From Bacteroidales bacterium (GTDB lineage: Bacteria > Bacteroidota > Bacteroidia > Bacteroidales > UBA12077): a DNA stretch of 6,096 nucleotides. The stretch is from contig JAUVLS010000091.1 of the NCBI GenBank assembly GCA_030600625.1, forward strand, positions 1 to 6,096, in the 5' to 3' direction. A model generated the notes under the pieces. The model was not told where the DNA came from. It worked only from the letters and a program-made list of their open reading frames with translations, and ran no database searches. Both the position numbers and the translations under genes were made by a program. Positions 1 through 6,096 of the stretch are shown one piece after another (position 1 is the first letter of the stretch; the number at the start of each line of letters is the position of its first letter).

Positions 1-113
1 ATCTCGTTCTCTTCAATAAAATAGATTATATCCTGACGTGTAAATTGCGACGGCATTTTTTTAAGGAACTGAACCAACGGATTTGGGTTCAACCTGATTT
101 CCAATTCTTTCAT
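1..113 (-). CDS. Glutamine synthetase-like protein, N-terminal fragment (cut by window edge)
   Basis: Only the first 37 codons lie in the window; the reading frame is open to the left edge. The peptide begins MKELEIRLNPNPLVQFL and continues with a SQFTRQDIIYFIEENE stretch. From memory this resembles the N-terminus of type I glutamine synthetases of Bacteroidota, which carry an LNPN-LVxFL segment followed by an FT-x-DII-xxI motif. That enzyme would make glutamine from glutamate, ammonia and ATP in the cytoplasm. No catalytic region is visible, so the name rests on a short N-terminal resemblance and could be wrong. The start at 113 is favoured because the next upstream ATG is in another frame. 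A promoter candidate lies about 30 bp upstream, and no Shine-Dalgarno motif is seen. The gene follows valS on the same strand but probably has its own promoter. Confidence 0.55.
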   Translation of the reverse strand, partial: MKELEIRLNPNPLVQFLKKMPSQFTRQDIIYFIEENE

Positions 114-127
114 AGTATAATTTTTTC

Positions 128-194
128 ATTAAAAAAGGACTGCTAAATTAATGAGAAATCTTTAAAAGTCAATAGCTTGTAGTCCTTTTTTAAT
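128..194 (-). terminator. 14-bp perfect inverted repeat, probable valS terminator
   Basis: The left arm ATTAAAAAAGGACT (128-141) is an exact reverse complement of the right arm AGTCCTTTTTTAAT (181-194), with 39 bases between them. Read on the minus strand, downstream of the valS stop, the transcript gives A-tract, GGACT, loop, AGTCC and T-tract, as in an intrinsic terminator. Inside the loop GCTA and TAGC can also pair and would shorten the effective loop. The arms are symmetrical, so the structure would work in either direction. The large loop is unusual for an intrinsic terminator. A protein-binding repeat or a tiny inverted-repeat element are alternatives. Confidence 0.55.
143..172 (-). 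promoter_or_regulatory. Bacteroidota-type promoter candidate for the left-edge gene
   Basis: On the minus strand a TTG (172-170) is followed after 19 bases by TAATTTAG (150-143). This is one mismatch from the Bacteroidota -7 consensus TAnnTTTG and has the usual spacing to a -33 TTG. Transcription would start near 135-138, giving a leader of roughly 22-25 nt before the ATG at 113. The match is by eye in AT-rich DNA, so chance resemblance is possible. Confidence 0.45.
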
Positions 195-248
195 TGTGTT
201 TATAAATACAAATTCTATTATTATCTGATTATCAGTATGAAAGTTTAA

Positions 249-2867
249 TTATTTTAACCCGGCAATTCGTTCCTCTAAAACTTTAATTTTAGCTTCGGCA
301 TCATCCCTCTTTTGTTTTTCAATGTTTACAACCTTTTCAGGAGCATTCTGAACAAAACGTTCGTTACTCAATTTTTTCATTGCAGTTGCCAAAAATCCTT
401 TATTGTATTCCAACTCATCGTTCAGTTTTTTTAATTCTTCTTCAACATCTACCAAATCACCCAACTCAATATAAAACTCGGTAGATTTTACCATAAAAGA
501 AACGACACCATCAATTTTGGTTTCTGTATTTTCAATAGATGAAAGGTTTGCCATTTTTATTACACAAGAGCCATATTCTTTACTATATTCACCCTTAACT
601 TTTAACGAAAGAATTTCTTTTTGAGCTATATTGTTTTCATTACGTACATTACGTACTCCGGAAATGATTTCTTTAATTCGTTCGAAAGTTTCAATGATTT
701 TTTTATCAAATGATTTTGCCTCCGGCATTTTCTCAATCATCAAACTTTCTCCATCTTTACGCTCTTCCATTAGTTGCCATATCTCTTCAGTAATAAATGG
801 CATAATAGGGTGAAGTAATTTTACAAGAATATCAAAAAACTCAAGTGTTTGCTCATAGGATTTTTTATCGATAGGCTTTTGATAAGCCGGTTTTATCAAT
901 TCCAGGTACCATGATGAAAACTCATCCCAGAACAATTTGTAGACAGCCATTAAAGCATCCGATAATCTAAACTTTTCGTAAAGATTATTGATGTTTTTGA
1001 TTTCGCCGTTTAACCTATGATTAAACCATTCAATAGATTTTATGGATGATTCCGGTTGTTCTATAGTTTCATCCACTTTCCAGCTTTTCACCAAACGGAA
1101 TGCATTCCAGATTTTATTTCCAAAATTTCGTCCCTGTTCAGTTAAACTTTCATCGAAAAGCAAATCACCGCCAGCAGGCGAACACAAAAGCATTCCAACT
1201 CTTACGCCATCGGCACCATATTTTTTCATTAGTTCAATTGGGTCTGGTGAATTACCCAGAGATTTTGACATTTTACGACGTAATTGATCACGAACTATCC
1301 CTGTTAAATAAACATTCTTAAATGGTTTTTCGTTTTTATATTCATATCCGGCCATTATCATCCGTGCTACCCAGAAAAAAAGAATTTCCGGTGCAGTAAC
1401 AAGATCGTTTGTAGGATAATAATAATTAAAATCTTTATTATCAGGATCGTTAATTCCGTTAAATACAGAAATAGGCCATAACCAGGACGAAAACCATGTA
1501 TCTAAAACATCTTCGTCCTGTCTTAAATCATTCAGAGTTAAATTCTTATTTCCTGATTTTTCTTTTGCCAGCTCAACAGCTTCATCAGCCGTATTTGCAA
1601 CAACATAACCACTCTCAGGTAAATAATATGCAGGTATTCTCTGTCCCCACCATAACTGGCGAGAAACACACCAATCCTTTACATTTTCCATCCAGTGTTT
1701 GTGAGTGTTTTTATATTTTGCCGGATGAAACTGAATATTATCATTCATCACATTTTCTAATGCCGGTTTAGCTAAATTTTCCATTTTCAAGAACCACTGC
1801 ATTGAAAGTTTCGGTTCAATAGCAACATCAGTTCTTTCCGAATATCCAATTTTATTTATGTAGTCTTCAATTTTTACAATATGTCCGGCTTCCTCCAAAT
1901 CTTTAACAATAAGTTTTCTTGCTTTAAATCGATCTTCGCCAATATAAAGTTGAGCACTTTCATTCATTGTTCCATCATCATTGAAAATATCAATCGATTC
2001 AAGATTATGCTTATCTCCTATTTCGTAATCGTTAATATCATGTGCCGGTGTAATTTTTAGTGCCCCTGTACCAAATTCCCTATCAACATATTCATCTTTA
2101 ATGATTGGCACAGAACGACCTATCAAAGGAACCAACACCTTTTTACCGTGCAGGTTTTTAAATCTCTCATCTTCGGGATGAACACAAACAGCTGTATCTC
2201 CTAAAATAGTTTCAGGGCGAGTTGTTGCAATAGTAACAGAACCATCTTCTCCTTCAATTTTGTAGCGAACATAATATAATTTCGACTGAACTTCTTTGTA
2301 ATTTACTTCTTCATCAGAAACTGCTGTTTTGGCCTGTGGATCCCAATTTACCATACGAACTCCCCGATAAATTAATCCTTTATTATATAAATCAACAAAA
2401 ACTTTAATAACACTTTCAGACATTTCATCGTCCATGGTAAATTTTGTACGATCCCAATCGCAAGATGCTCCAAGCTTTTTTAATTGTTCCAAAATAATAC
2501 CACCGTGTTTTTCTTTCCATTCCCATGCATGATCAAGAAATTTTTGTCTCGACAAGGTATTTTTATCAATACCTTCATCCTTTAGTTTAGCAACAACTTT
2601 TGCTTCTGTAGCAATAGATGCATGATCAGTTCCCGGAACCCAACAAGCATTTTTCCCTTGCATACGAGCACGACGAACCAAGATATCCTGAATCGTATTA
2701 TTCAACATATGTCCCATATGTAAGACACCCGTAACGTTTGGTGGCGGAATTACAATGGTATATGGTTCTCTGTCATCAGGTTCAGAATGAAAAAACCCTT
2801 TTTTCATCCAATATTTATACCACTTATCCTCTGTTAATGACGGATCGTATTTTGCGGGAATTTCCAT
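249..2867 (-). CDS. valS: Valyl-tRNA synthetase
   Basis: This is a complete 872-residue class I aminoacyl-tRNA synthetase, a normal length for bacterial ValRS. It charges tRNA-Val with valine using ATP in the cytoplasm and hydrolyses mischarged threonine. The catalytic domain shows PPPNVTG (41-47), the HIGH-motif variant HMGH (50-53), [15 protein letters not shown] (174-188), [14 protein letters not shown] (399-412), DTWFSS (456-461) and KMSKS (532-536). The inserted editing domain carries TTRPET (215-220), [12 protein letters not shown] (266-277) and a conserved DYE (280-282). An anticodon-binding helical domain follows, from about 613 to 715. The last 70 residues (about 803-872) are Lys/Glu-rich and fit the tRNA-binding C-terminal coiled coil of the family. 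The start at 2867 gives the usual MEIPAKYDP opening, with no Shine-Dalgarno motif. The gene is divergent from the DUF1573 gene. I could not identify its promoter, and all key motifs are intact. Confidence 0.97.
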   Translation of the reverse strand: MEIPAKYDPSLTEDKWYKYWMKKGFFHSEPDDREPYTIVIPPPNVTGVLHMGHMLNNTIQDILVRRARMQGKNACWVPGTDHASIATEAKVVAKLKDEGIDKNTLSRQKFLDHAWEWKEKHGGIILEQLKKLGASCDWDRTKFTMDDEMSESVIKVFVDLYNKGLIYRGVRMVNWDPQAKTAVSDEEVNYKEVQSKLYYVRYKIEGEDGSVTIATTRPETILGDTAVCVHPEDERFKNLHGKKVLVPLIGRSVPIIKDEYVDREFGTGALKITPAHDINDYEIGDKHNLESIDIFNDDGTMNESAQLYIGEDRFKARKLIVKDLEEAGHIVKIEDYINKIGYSERTDVAIEPKLSMQWFLKMENLAKPALENVMNDNIQFHPAKYKNTHKHWMENVKDWCVSRQLWWGQRIPAYYLPESGYVVANTADEAVELAKEKSGNKNLTLNDLRQDEDVLDTWFSSWLWPISVFNGINDPDNKDFNYYYPTNDLVTAPEILFFWVARMIMAGYEYKNEKPFKNVYLTGIVRDQLRRKMSKSLGNSPDPIELMKKYGADGVRVGMLLCSPAGGDLLFDESLTEQGRNFGNKIWNAFRLVKSWKVDETIEQPESSIKSIEWFNHRLNGEIKNINNLYEKFRLSDALMAVYKLFWDEFSSWYLELIKPAYQKPIDKKSYEQTLEFFDILVKLLHPIMPFITEEIWQLMEERKDGESLMIEKMPEAKSFDKKIIETFERIKEIISGVRNVRNENNIAQKEILSLKVKGEYSKEYGSCVIKMANLSSIENTETKIDGVVSFMVKSTEFYIELGDLVDVEEELKKLNDELEYNKGFLATAMKKLSNERFVQNAPEKVVNIEKQKRDDAEAKIKVLEERIAGLK

Positions 2868-3023
2868 TTCTATGCTATTTCTATTATTTATTCTACTTTA
2901 TATTCATTTCGAAAAGTCTGTAAAAATATAAATTTATTCCCAAAATTCTTTTCTTTGCGACCAGAATCATAATCAATCTTAATATAAATATTTAATAACA
3001 TATTTAAATTTGCCAATAAAAAC

Positions 3024-3031
3024 TAACTTTG
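3024..3031 (+). promoter_or_regulatory. Candidate -7 box for the DUF1573-aminotransferase pair
   Basis: TAACTTTG matches the Bacteroidota -7 consensus TAnnTTTG exactly and sits 26 bp before the ATG at 3058, giving a short leader of about 20 nt. No TTG lies at the expected -33 distance; the nearest one is only 11 bp upstream. The call therefore rests on the -7 element alone. The rest of the 190-bp divergent spacer (2868-3057) is AT-rich, and I see nothing else distinct in it. Confidence 0.4.
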
Positions 3032-3057
3032 TAAATCTTATTTAAAACCAATAAATC

Positions 3058-3492
3058 ATGAGAAAAATACTAATTAGCTTATTATTTGTTAGTCTTGTGG
3101 TTTTTTCGGCATATTCACAAGAGGAAATAAATACGAACCAGGATACTAAGGATATTCCTGAAATTTATTTCGAAAACACAACACACGATTACGGAAATAT
3201 TGAATACAGTAGTGATGGTTTATGTGAGTTCGCATTTAAAAATACGGGAAAAGAACCATTATTATTAACTAACGTAAAAGCTTCGTGTGGTTGTACCACT
3301 CCAACATGGCCTAAAGAACCTATCAAAAAAGGGAAAAAAGGAACAATTGTAGTTAAATACAATACAAAAATTATCGGATCTTTTACTAAAACAATTAGAG
3401 TATATTCTAATGCTAAGATATCTCCGGTTACTCTAAAAATTACCGGAGCAGTTTCGAGAACTGTAGTTGATGAAAAAACGACAAATAACTAA
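3058..3492 (+). CDS. Secreted DUF1573 domain protein
   Basis: This is a 144-residue protein with a clear Sec signal peptide: MRKILISLLF followed by a hydrophobic run and likely cleavage near AYS-Q (residues 20-21). There is no lipobox cysteine. The mature part is a single DUF1573 domain (about 35-132), an Ig-like beta-sandwich family common and multi-copy in Bacteroidota. Family hallmarks are FENTTHDYGNI (38-48), FKNTGKEPL (60-68), the ASCGCTTPTWP segment (75-85) with C77 and C79, the KGKKGTIVVKYNT stretch (91-103) and a closing VTLKITGAV (124-132). The protein is expected in the periplasm or at the outer surface. The family has no established biochemical role. The CGC pair could bind metal or form redox disulfides, but that is speculation. 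The aminotransferase gene follows after 27 bp with no terminator between, so the two may share a transcript. Confidence 0.9.
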   Translation: MRKILISLLFVSLVVFSAYSQEEINTNQDTKDIPEIYFENTTHDYGNIEYSSDGLCEFAFKNTGKEPLLLTNVKASCGCTTPTWPKEPIKKGKKGTIVVKYNTKIIGSFTKTIRVYSNAKISPVTLKITGAVSRTVVDEKTTNN

Positions 3493-3519
3493 TTTTTTTT
3501 GAGATAAAATAAATTTACC

Positions 3520-4719
3520 ATGCCACAAATTTCACAAAAGGGACAAATGATGCCTGCATCACCAATCAGAAAATTGGTACCTTATGCAGAGGAAGCAAAA
3601 AAGAAAGGTCATAAAGTTTATCACTTAAATATTGGGCAACCAGATATTCCAACTCCCGAAGTAGCTCTAGATGCAATTAAAAATATTACCGAAAAAGTTA
3701 TTGAATATAGTCATTCAGCAGGGAACGAGTCTTATCGTAAAGGTTTAGCAAAATATTATCAGGGAGTTAATATTGATGTTGATCATACCGAAATGTTAAT
3801 TACAACCGGAGGCTCAGAAGCAATTACTTTTGCATTCTTATCTACTTTAAACCCTGGTGATGAAGTAATTATCCCGGAACCATTTTATGCAAATTATAAT
3901 GGTTTTGCTGTTTCGGCAGGAGTGGTAGTTAAGCCAATTACATCATCAATTGAAAATGATTTTGCTTTACCTGCAATTGAAGAGTTTGAAAAATTAATCA
4001 CTCCAAAAACTAAAGGAATTGTAATTTGTAATCCTAACAATCCAACCGGTTATTTATATTCAGAATCGGAATTACAACAACTTAAGACATTAATCGAAAA
4101 ATACGATTTGTATTTATATTCGGATGAAGTATATCGTGAGTTTTGTTATGATGGAAACTCTCATTTTTCTGCAATGCATTTAAAAGGTATTGAGAAAAAT
4201 GTTATTCTGTTGGATTCAGTATCGAAACGTTACAGCATGTGTGGTGTTAGGATTGGTGCCTTAATCACAAAAAATAAAGATGTAATTAATGCAGCAATGA
4301 AATTTGCTCAGGCTCGGTTATGTCCACCATCATTCGGACAATGGGCTAGCGAAGCTGCATTAAACACGCCAGACGATTATTTCGACGAAGTTTACAACGA
4401 ATATATCGACAGAAGAAACTTTATGGTTGATGCTCTTAATAAAATGGAAGGTGTTTATTGTCCAAAACCAAAAGGAGCTTTTTACACCGTTGTAAAACTT
4501 CCAATTGATGATGCCGATAAATTTGCACAATGGATTCTAGTCGAATTTGAATATAAAAAGCAAACTGTTATGGTGGCTCCGGCTACAGGATTTTATGCAA
4601 CACCAGGCTTAGGTAAAAACGAAGTTCGCATTGCCTATGTTCTTAAAAAAGAAGATTTAGCCAACGCAATGGAAACTTTGGAAGCTGCTTTAAAAGCTTA
4701 TCCGGGAAGAACAATTTAA
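3520..4719 (+). CDS. Class I/II PLP-dependent aminotransferase (aspartate aminotransferase-like)
   Basis: This is a complete 399-residue fold-type I aminotransferase, of normal length for the family. Visible landmarks are the N-terminal substrate-side segment NIGQPDIPTP (37-46), the cofactor-phosphate loop TTGGSEA (95-101), NPNNPTG (171-177) and SDEVY (201-205), whose D202 and Y205 hold the pyridine ring. SVSKRYSMCGVRIG (233-246) contains the Schiff-base lysine K236 and the phosphate-binding R244. EVRIAY (368-373) contains R370, the likely alpha-carboxylate-binding arginine. It should transfer an amino group between an amino acid and a 2-oxo acid in the cytoplasm. Close relatives are usually called aspartate aminotransferase, but the side-chain specificity cannot be read from sequence, so no symbol is given. 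The start at 3520 gives the MPQISQKGQMMPASPIRKL opening common among Bacteroidota relatives; M10 and M11 are less likely alternatives. The gene is probably cotranscribed with the upstream DUF1573 gene and is followed by strong terminator hairpins. Confidence 0.93.
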   Translation: MPQISQKGQMMPASPIRKLVPYAEEAKKKGHKVYHLNIGQPDIPTPEVALDAIKNITEKVIEYSHSAGNESYRKGLAKYYQGVNIDVDHTEMLITTGGSEAITFAFLSTLNPGDEVIIPEPFYANYNGFAVSAGVVVKPITSSIENDFALPAIEEFEKLITPKTKGIVICNPNNPTGYLYSESELQQLKTLIEKYDLYLYSDEVYREFCYDGNSHFSAMHLKGIEKNVILLDSVSKRYSMCGVRIGALITKNKDVINAAMKFAQARLCPPSFGQWASEAALNTPDDYFDEVYNEYIDRRNFMVDALNKMEGVYCPKPKGAFYTVVKLPIDDADKFAQWILVEFEYKKQTVMVAPATGFYATPGLGKNEVRIAYVLKKEDLANAMETLEAALKAYPGRTI

Positions 4720-4743
4720 AATTACTACTATTATTATTTAACT

Positions 4744-4778
4744 AAACATCCGAAGTTTTAAAAACTTCGGATGTTTTT
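4744..4778 (+). terminator. Intrinsic terminator of the aminotransferase gene
   Basis: AAACATCCGAAGTTT pairs perfectly with AAACTTCGGATGTTT (4744-4758 with 4762-4776) across a very small A-rich loop. The descending arm ends in a run of T (4774-4778). It lies 24 bp after the stop codon at 4719. Read on the minus strand it has only a short, interrupted T-tract, so it could act weakly for the convergent RAYT gene. Confidence 0.88.
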
Positions 4779-4785
4779 GCAAGTA

Positions 4786-4814
4786 CATCAGGCATTCCTG
4801 CCTGATGATTTTTT
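4786..4814 (+). terminator. Second hairpin with T-tract, also the 3' flank palindrome of the RAYT gene
   Basis: CATCAGGCA (4786-4794) and TGCCTGATG (4799-4807) form a perfect 9-bp stem with a TTCC loop, followed by A and six T (4809-4814). It is therefore a second plus-strand terminator. It ends at the RAYT stop codon (4813-4815). Its position and CAGG/CCTG palindrome also fit a RAYT-associated repeat of the REP type. Both readings may be true. No T-tract follows on the minus strand. Confidence 0.65.
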
Positions 4815-5433
4815 AACTTTCTAAAAATTTAGGATTACAATATGACCATTTCCATTCATCTCTGCTTTTTGCTAAACCAGCTTTTACAGGATTATTTAAA
4901 ACATATTGAATTTTATTGTGAAGTTCATTTTTTGTTCTAACTACATTATCATAACTCTCAGCATGCCAAAATTTACCTTTTCTACCAAGCTCTTTATTTA
5001 TTTCTCTAGCAGAATAACCTTTTAAAACTTTCATTATTTCAAATAGAGGTTTTCTTAGTTTATAAATAATCAAATGAACATGATTTGGCATAATACAATA
5101 GCATATGAGCTTATAATCTTTATTGTCTAAATAATAAATTGAATCAGTAATTATTTTTGACAACTTTTCATTAACTGATAAATCAAAATCATTTACATAC
5201 TGATCAAGTAAAGAATCAAACTCATAAAAATATTCATCATAAATTTCATTCAATCTTGATTTTAATAATTTTGAATTTAAAATAGCAGACTTTGTTGATT
5301 TAATTTCTTTCTCGTATTCGCTTTTTAAACCAACCAGGATGTTTAAAGGCAAAGAATTATATATTCTAAAAGTAACAAAGAAAACTCCATCATCGGGTAA
5401 AATATGTGGTAAGTTTCTTTTGTATTCTATCAT
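4813..5433 (-). CDS. REP-associated tyrosine transposase (RAYT, IS200-like Y1 family)
   Basis: This is a 206-residue protein of the Y1 transposase/RAYT family, single-strand DNA nucleases that cleave at hairpin repeats and form a 5'-phosphotyrosine link. It opens with YKRNLPHILPDDGVFFVTFR (4-23), the typical RAYT start. The metal-binding HuH motif is in IMPNHVHLII (114-123; H118 and H120). GRKGKFWHAESYDNVVR (150-166) follows. The probable catalytic tyrosine is Y177 in IQYVLNNPVKAG (175-186), aligned from memory with the YIYINPV segment of the Escherichia coli enzyme. All expected residues are present, so it looks intact. Residues 36-100 form a long, charged helical insertion often seen in Bacteroidota members. 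The gene sits 59 bp after the NamZ-like gene on the same strand and is flanked by hairpins at 4786-4807 and 5446-5487. RAYTs are usually single-copy, domesticated-looking genes rather than self-spreading insertion sequences. There is no Shine-Dalgarno motif. Confidence 0.9.
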   Translation of the reverse strand: MIEYKRNLPHILPDDGVFFVTFRIYNSLPLNILVGLKSEYEKEIKSTKSAILNSKLLKSRLNEIYDEYFYEFDSLLDQYVNDFDLSVNEKLSKIITDSIYYLDNKDYKLICYCIMPNHVHLIIYKLRKPLFEIMKVLKGYSAREINKELGRKGKFWHAESYDNVVRTKNELHNKIQYVLNNPVKAGLAKSRDEWKWSYCNPKFLES

Positions 5434-5445
5434 TTAACATTTTTT

Positions 5446-5487
5446 CAACGCACAAGCCTGTCTGCCGACAGGTAGAAATGTGCGTTG
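5446..5487. repeat. Nested palindrome (REP-like) upstream of the RAYT gene
   Basis: An outer 9-bp perfect stem, CAACGCACA (5446-5454) with TGTGCGTTG (5479-5487), encloses a perfect 6-bp inner hairpin, CCTGTC (5457-5462) with GACAGG (5467-5472), with a TGCC loop. The inner hairpin is joined by AG on one side and TAGAAA on the other. It fills most of the gap between the NamZ-like stop (5493) and the RAYT start (5433). Neither strand has a T-tract after it, so it is not an ordinary terminator. Its position beside a RAYT, a GTAG at 5472-5475 at the foot of the inner hairpin, and the GC-richness against AT-rich surroundings fit a RAYT substrate repeat. Confidence 0.7.
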
Positions 5488-5492
5488 TACTG

Positions 5493-6096
5493 TTATTCAA
5501 AATCTTTATAAATCAGATATTTTTTTCGAATTTGCTTAAATTTTTCTAAACCTAATTGCCAACTTTCTCTAATTTCTTCCGCAGACTTCCTTTGAATAAT
5601 TTGCTCCTTTAATTGATTATTCCCTGAAATGTTATAAAAGAAAGAATTGAAAAATCCTTCCTGGTTTTCTATATTCTGATATCCAAAAAGAATCCATTCT
5701 AAATTAATTTTTTTCTGAGCAATAAGATCATTTATGTCTATGTTTCTTAAATCAATACCATAGCATTTTTTATCACGGTGTTTTGGATACTTACTTGCAC
5801 CATTAATACTTCCGGGAATAAATGTAAATTCTGCATTTTTCAGATCAGGTCCGCCAAAAACCTGAAAAGGAAATTCTGTACCACGACCAACACTTAAATT
5901 TGTACCTTCGAAAAATCCTAACGAAGGATATAAATAAACAGAAAGCATATTCTGTAAATTCGGTGATGGATTTACAGGTAATTCATACAAAGAATCATGT
6001 ATATAATTTGCACAAGGAATAATACTCAACTTGCATTGCATTTCATTTTTTAACCAGCCTTCTCCATTTATCATTTGAGCATATTCGGCAATTGTC
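5493..6096 (-). CDS. DUF1343 / NamZ-like exo-beta-N-acetylmuramidase, C-terminal part (cut by window edge)
   Basis: About 200 C-terminal residues are in the window. The frame is open to the right edge, and the methionine coded at 6074 is internal, preceded in frame by TIAEYAQ, which continues the family motif TIAEYAQMINGEGWL. Other hallmarks are the PVNPSPNLQN segment, VYLYPSLGFFEGTNLSVGRGT, PFQVFGGPDL, a GIDLRN segment, and the closing ESWQLGLEKFKQIRKKYLIY before the stop. These mark the C-terminal half of the DUF1343 family (GH171). Its characterised member NamZ removes N-acetylmuramic acid from the non-reducing end of peptidoglycan fragments, feeding cell-wall sugar recycling. Family members are usually about 400 residues, so roughly half, including any signal peptide and the N-terminal catalytic domain, lies outside. 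Enzyme activity cannot be judged from this part. The natural C-terminus appears intact despite the RAYT gene beginning 59 bp downstream. Confidence 0.88.
   Translation of the reverse strand, partial: TIAEYAQMINGEGWLKNEMQCKLSIIPCANYIHDSLYELPVNPSPNLQNMLSVYLYPSLGFFEGTNLSVGRGTEFPFQVFGGPDLKNAEFTFIPGSINGASKYPKHRDKKCYGIDLRNIDINDLIAQKKINLEWILFGYQNIENQEGFFNSFFYNISGNNQLKEQIIQRKSAEEIRESWQLGLEKFKQIRKKYLIYKDFE

Noticed and set aside
224..238. Short palindrome CTGATTATCAG downstream of valS as a terminator
   Set aside because: The 5-bp arms with a one-base centre are too short to form a stable hairpin, and no T-tract follows. The 128-194 repeat is a far better candidate.
631..1321. Several plus-strand open frames of 60-81 codons opposite valS
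   Set aside because: They lie antisense within the well-conserved valS gene, overlap one another, and show no recognisable domain. They are shadows of the real coding strand.
1496..1771. Plus-strand 91-codon open frame opposite valS
   Set aside because: It is antisense to the conserved [20 protein letters not shown] region of valS, and its composition looks like a mirror of that gene with no family resemblance.
2738..2923. Plus-strand 61-codon open frame ending in a hydrophobic tail, possibly a small membrane peptide
   Set aside because: Most of it is antisense to the valS N-terminus. The hydrophobic tail comes from AT-rich spacer DNA (TTT/TAT codons), and there is no ribosome-binding or promoter signal.
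2941..2972. TTCTTTGCGACC as a plus-strand Bacteroidota promoter
   Set aside because: It lacks the TA of the -7 box and has no TTG at -33. It is also about 100 bp from the next start, while a perfect TAACTTTG lies closer at 3024-3031.
6072..6074. ATG as the true start of the right-hand minus-strand gene
   Set aside because: The frame stays open upstream to the window edge and encodes TIAEYAQ, which continues the DUF1343 family motif, so this methionine is internal.
1..6096. CRISPR array, tRNA, rRNA, riboswitch or defence-system genes
   Set aside because: No regularly spaced repeats, cloverleaf structures, long conserved leaders or defence-type domains are visible on either strand.

Overview
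The window looks like chromosomal DNA from a member of the Bacteroidota, probably a Bacteroidales or Marinilabiliales-type anaerobe or marine relative. The evidence is strongly AT-rich sequence, starts without clear Shine-Dalgarno motifs, promoter candidates of the Bacteroidota type (TAnnTTTG), and protein families typical of that phylum: a DUF1573 secreted protein, a NamZ-like DUF1343 protein and a RAYT transposase. The phylum call is an inference from these traits, and I cannot place the genus.

Layout from left to right. Positions 1-113 (minus) hold the first 37 codons of a gene whose N-terminus resembles Bacteroidota glutamine synthetase; it runs off the left edge. Between it and valS lies a 14-bp perfect inverted repeat (128-194). 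It can act as the valS terminator, and it encloses a promoter candidate for the left-edge gene. Positions 249-2867 (minus) hold a complete valyl-tRNA synthetase. A divergent AT-rich spacer (2868-3057) leads into a plus-strand pair: a small secreted DUF1573 protein (3058-3492) and, 27 bp later, a class I PLP-dependent aminotransferase (3520-4719). Two hairpins in tandem, each followed by T residues, end this pair.

The right third is on the minus strand. The C-terminal half of a DUF1343/NamZ-type protein enters from the right edge and stops at 5493. It is followed by a compact REP-associated tyrosine transposase (RAYT, 4813-5433) with an intact HuH motif and catalytic tyrosine. The RAYT is bracketed by two different hairpins: a nested cruciform-like structure just upstream of its start, and a palindrome just past its stop. 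The second also forms the outer terminator of the aminotransferase transcript.

Most of the window is ordinary housekeeping sequence: translation, amino-acid metabolism and cell-wall sugar recycling. I see no sign of an undescribed multigene system. The parts most worth a second look are the RAYT with its flanking hairpins and the promoter nested inside the valS terminator repeat.
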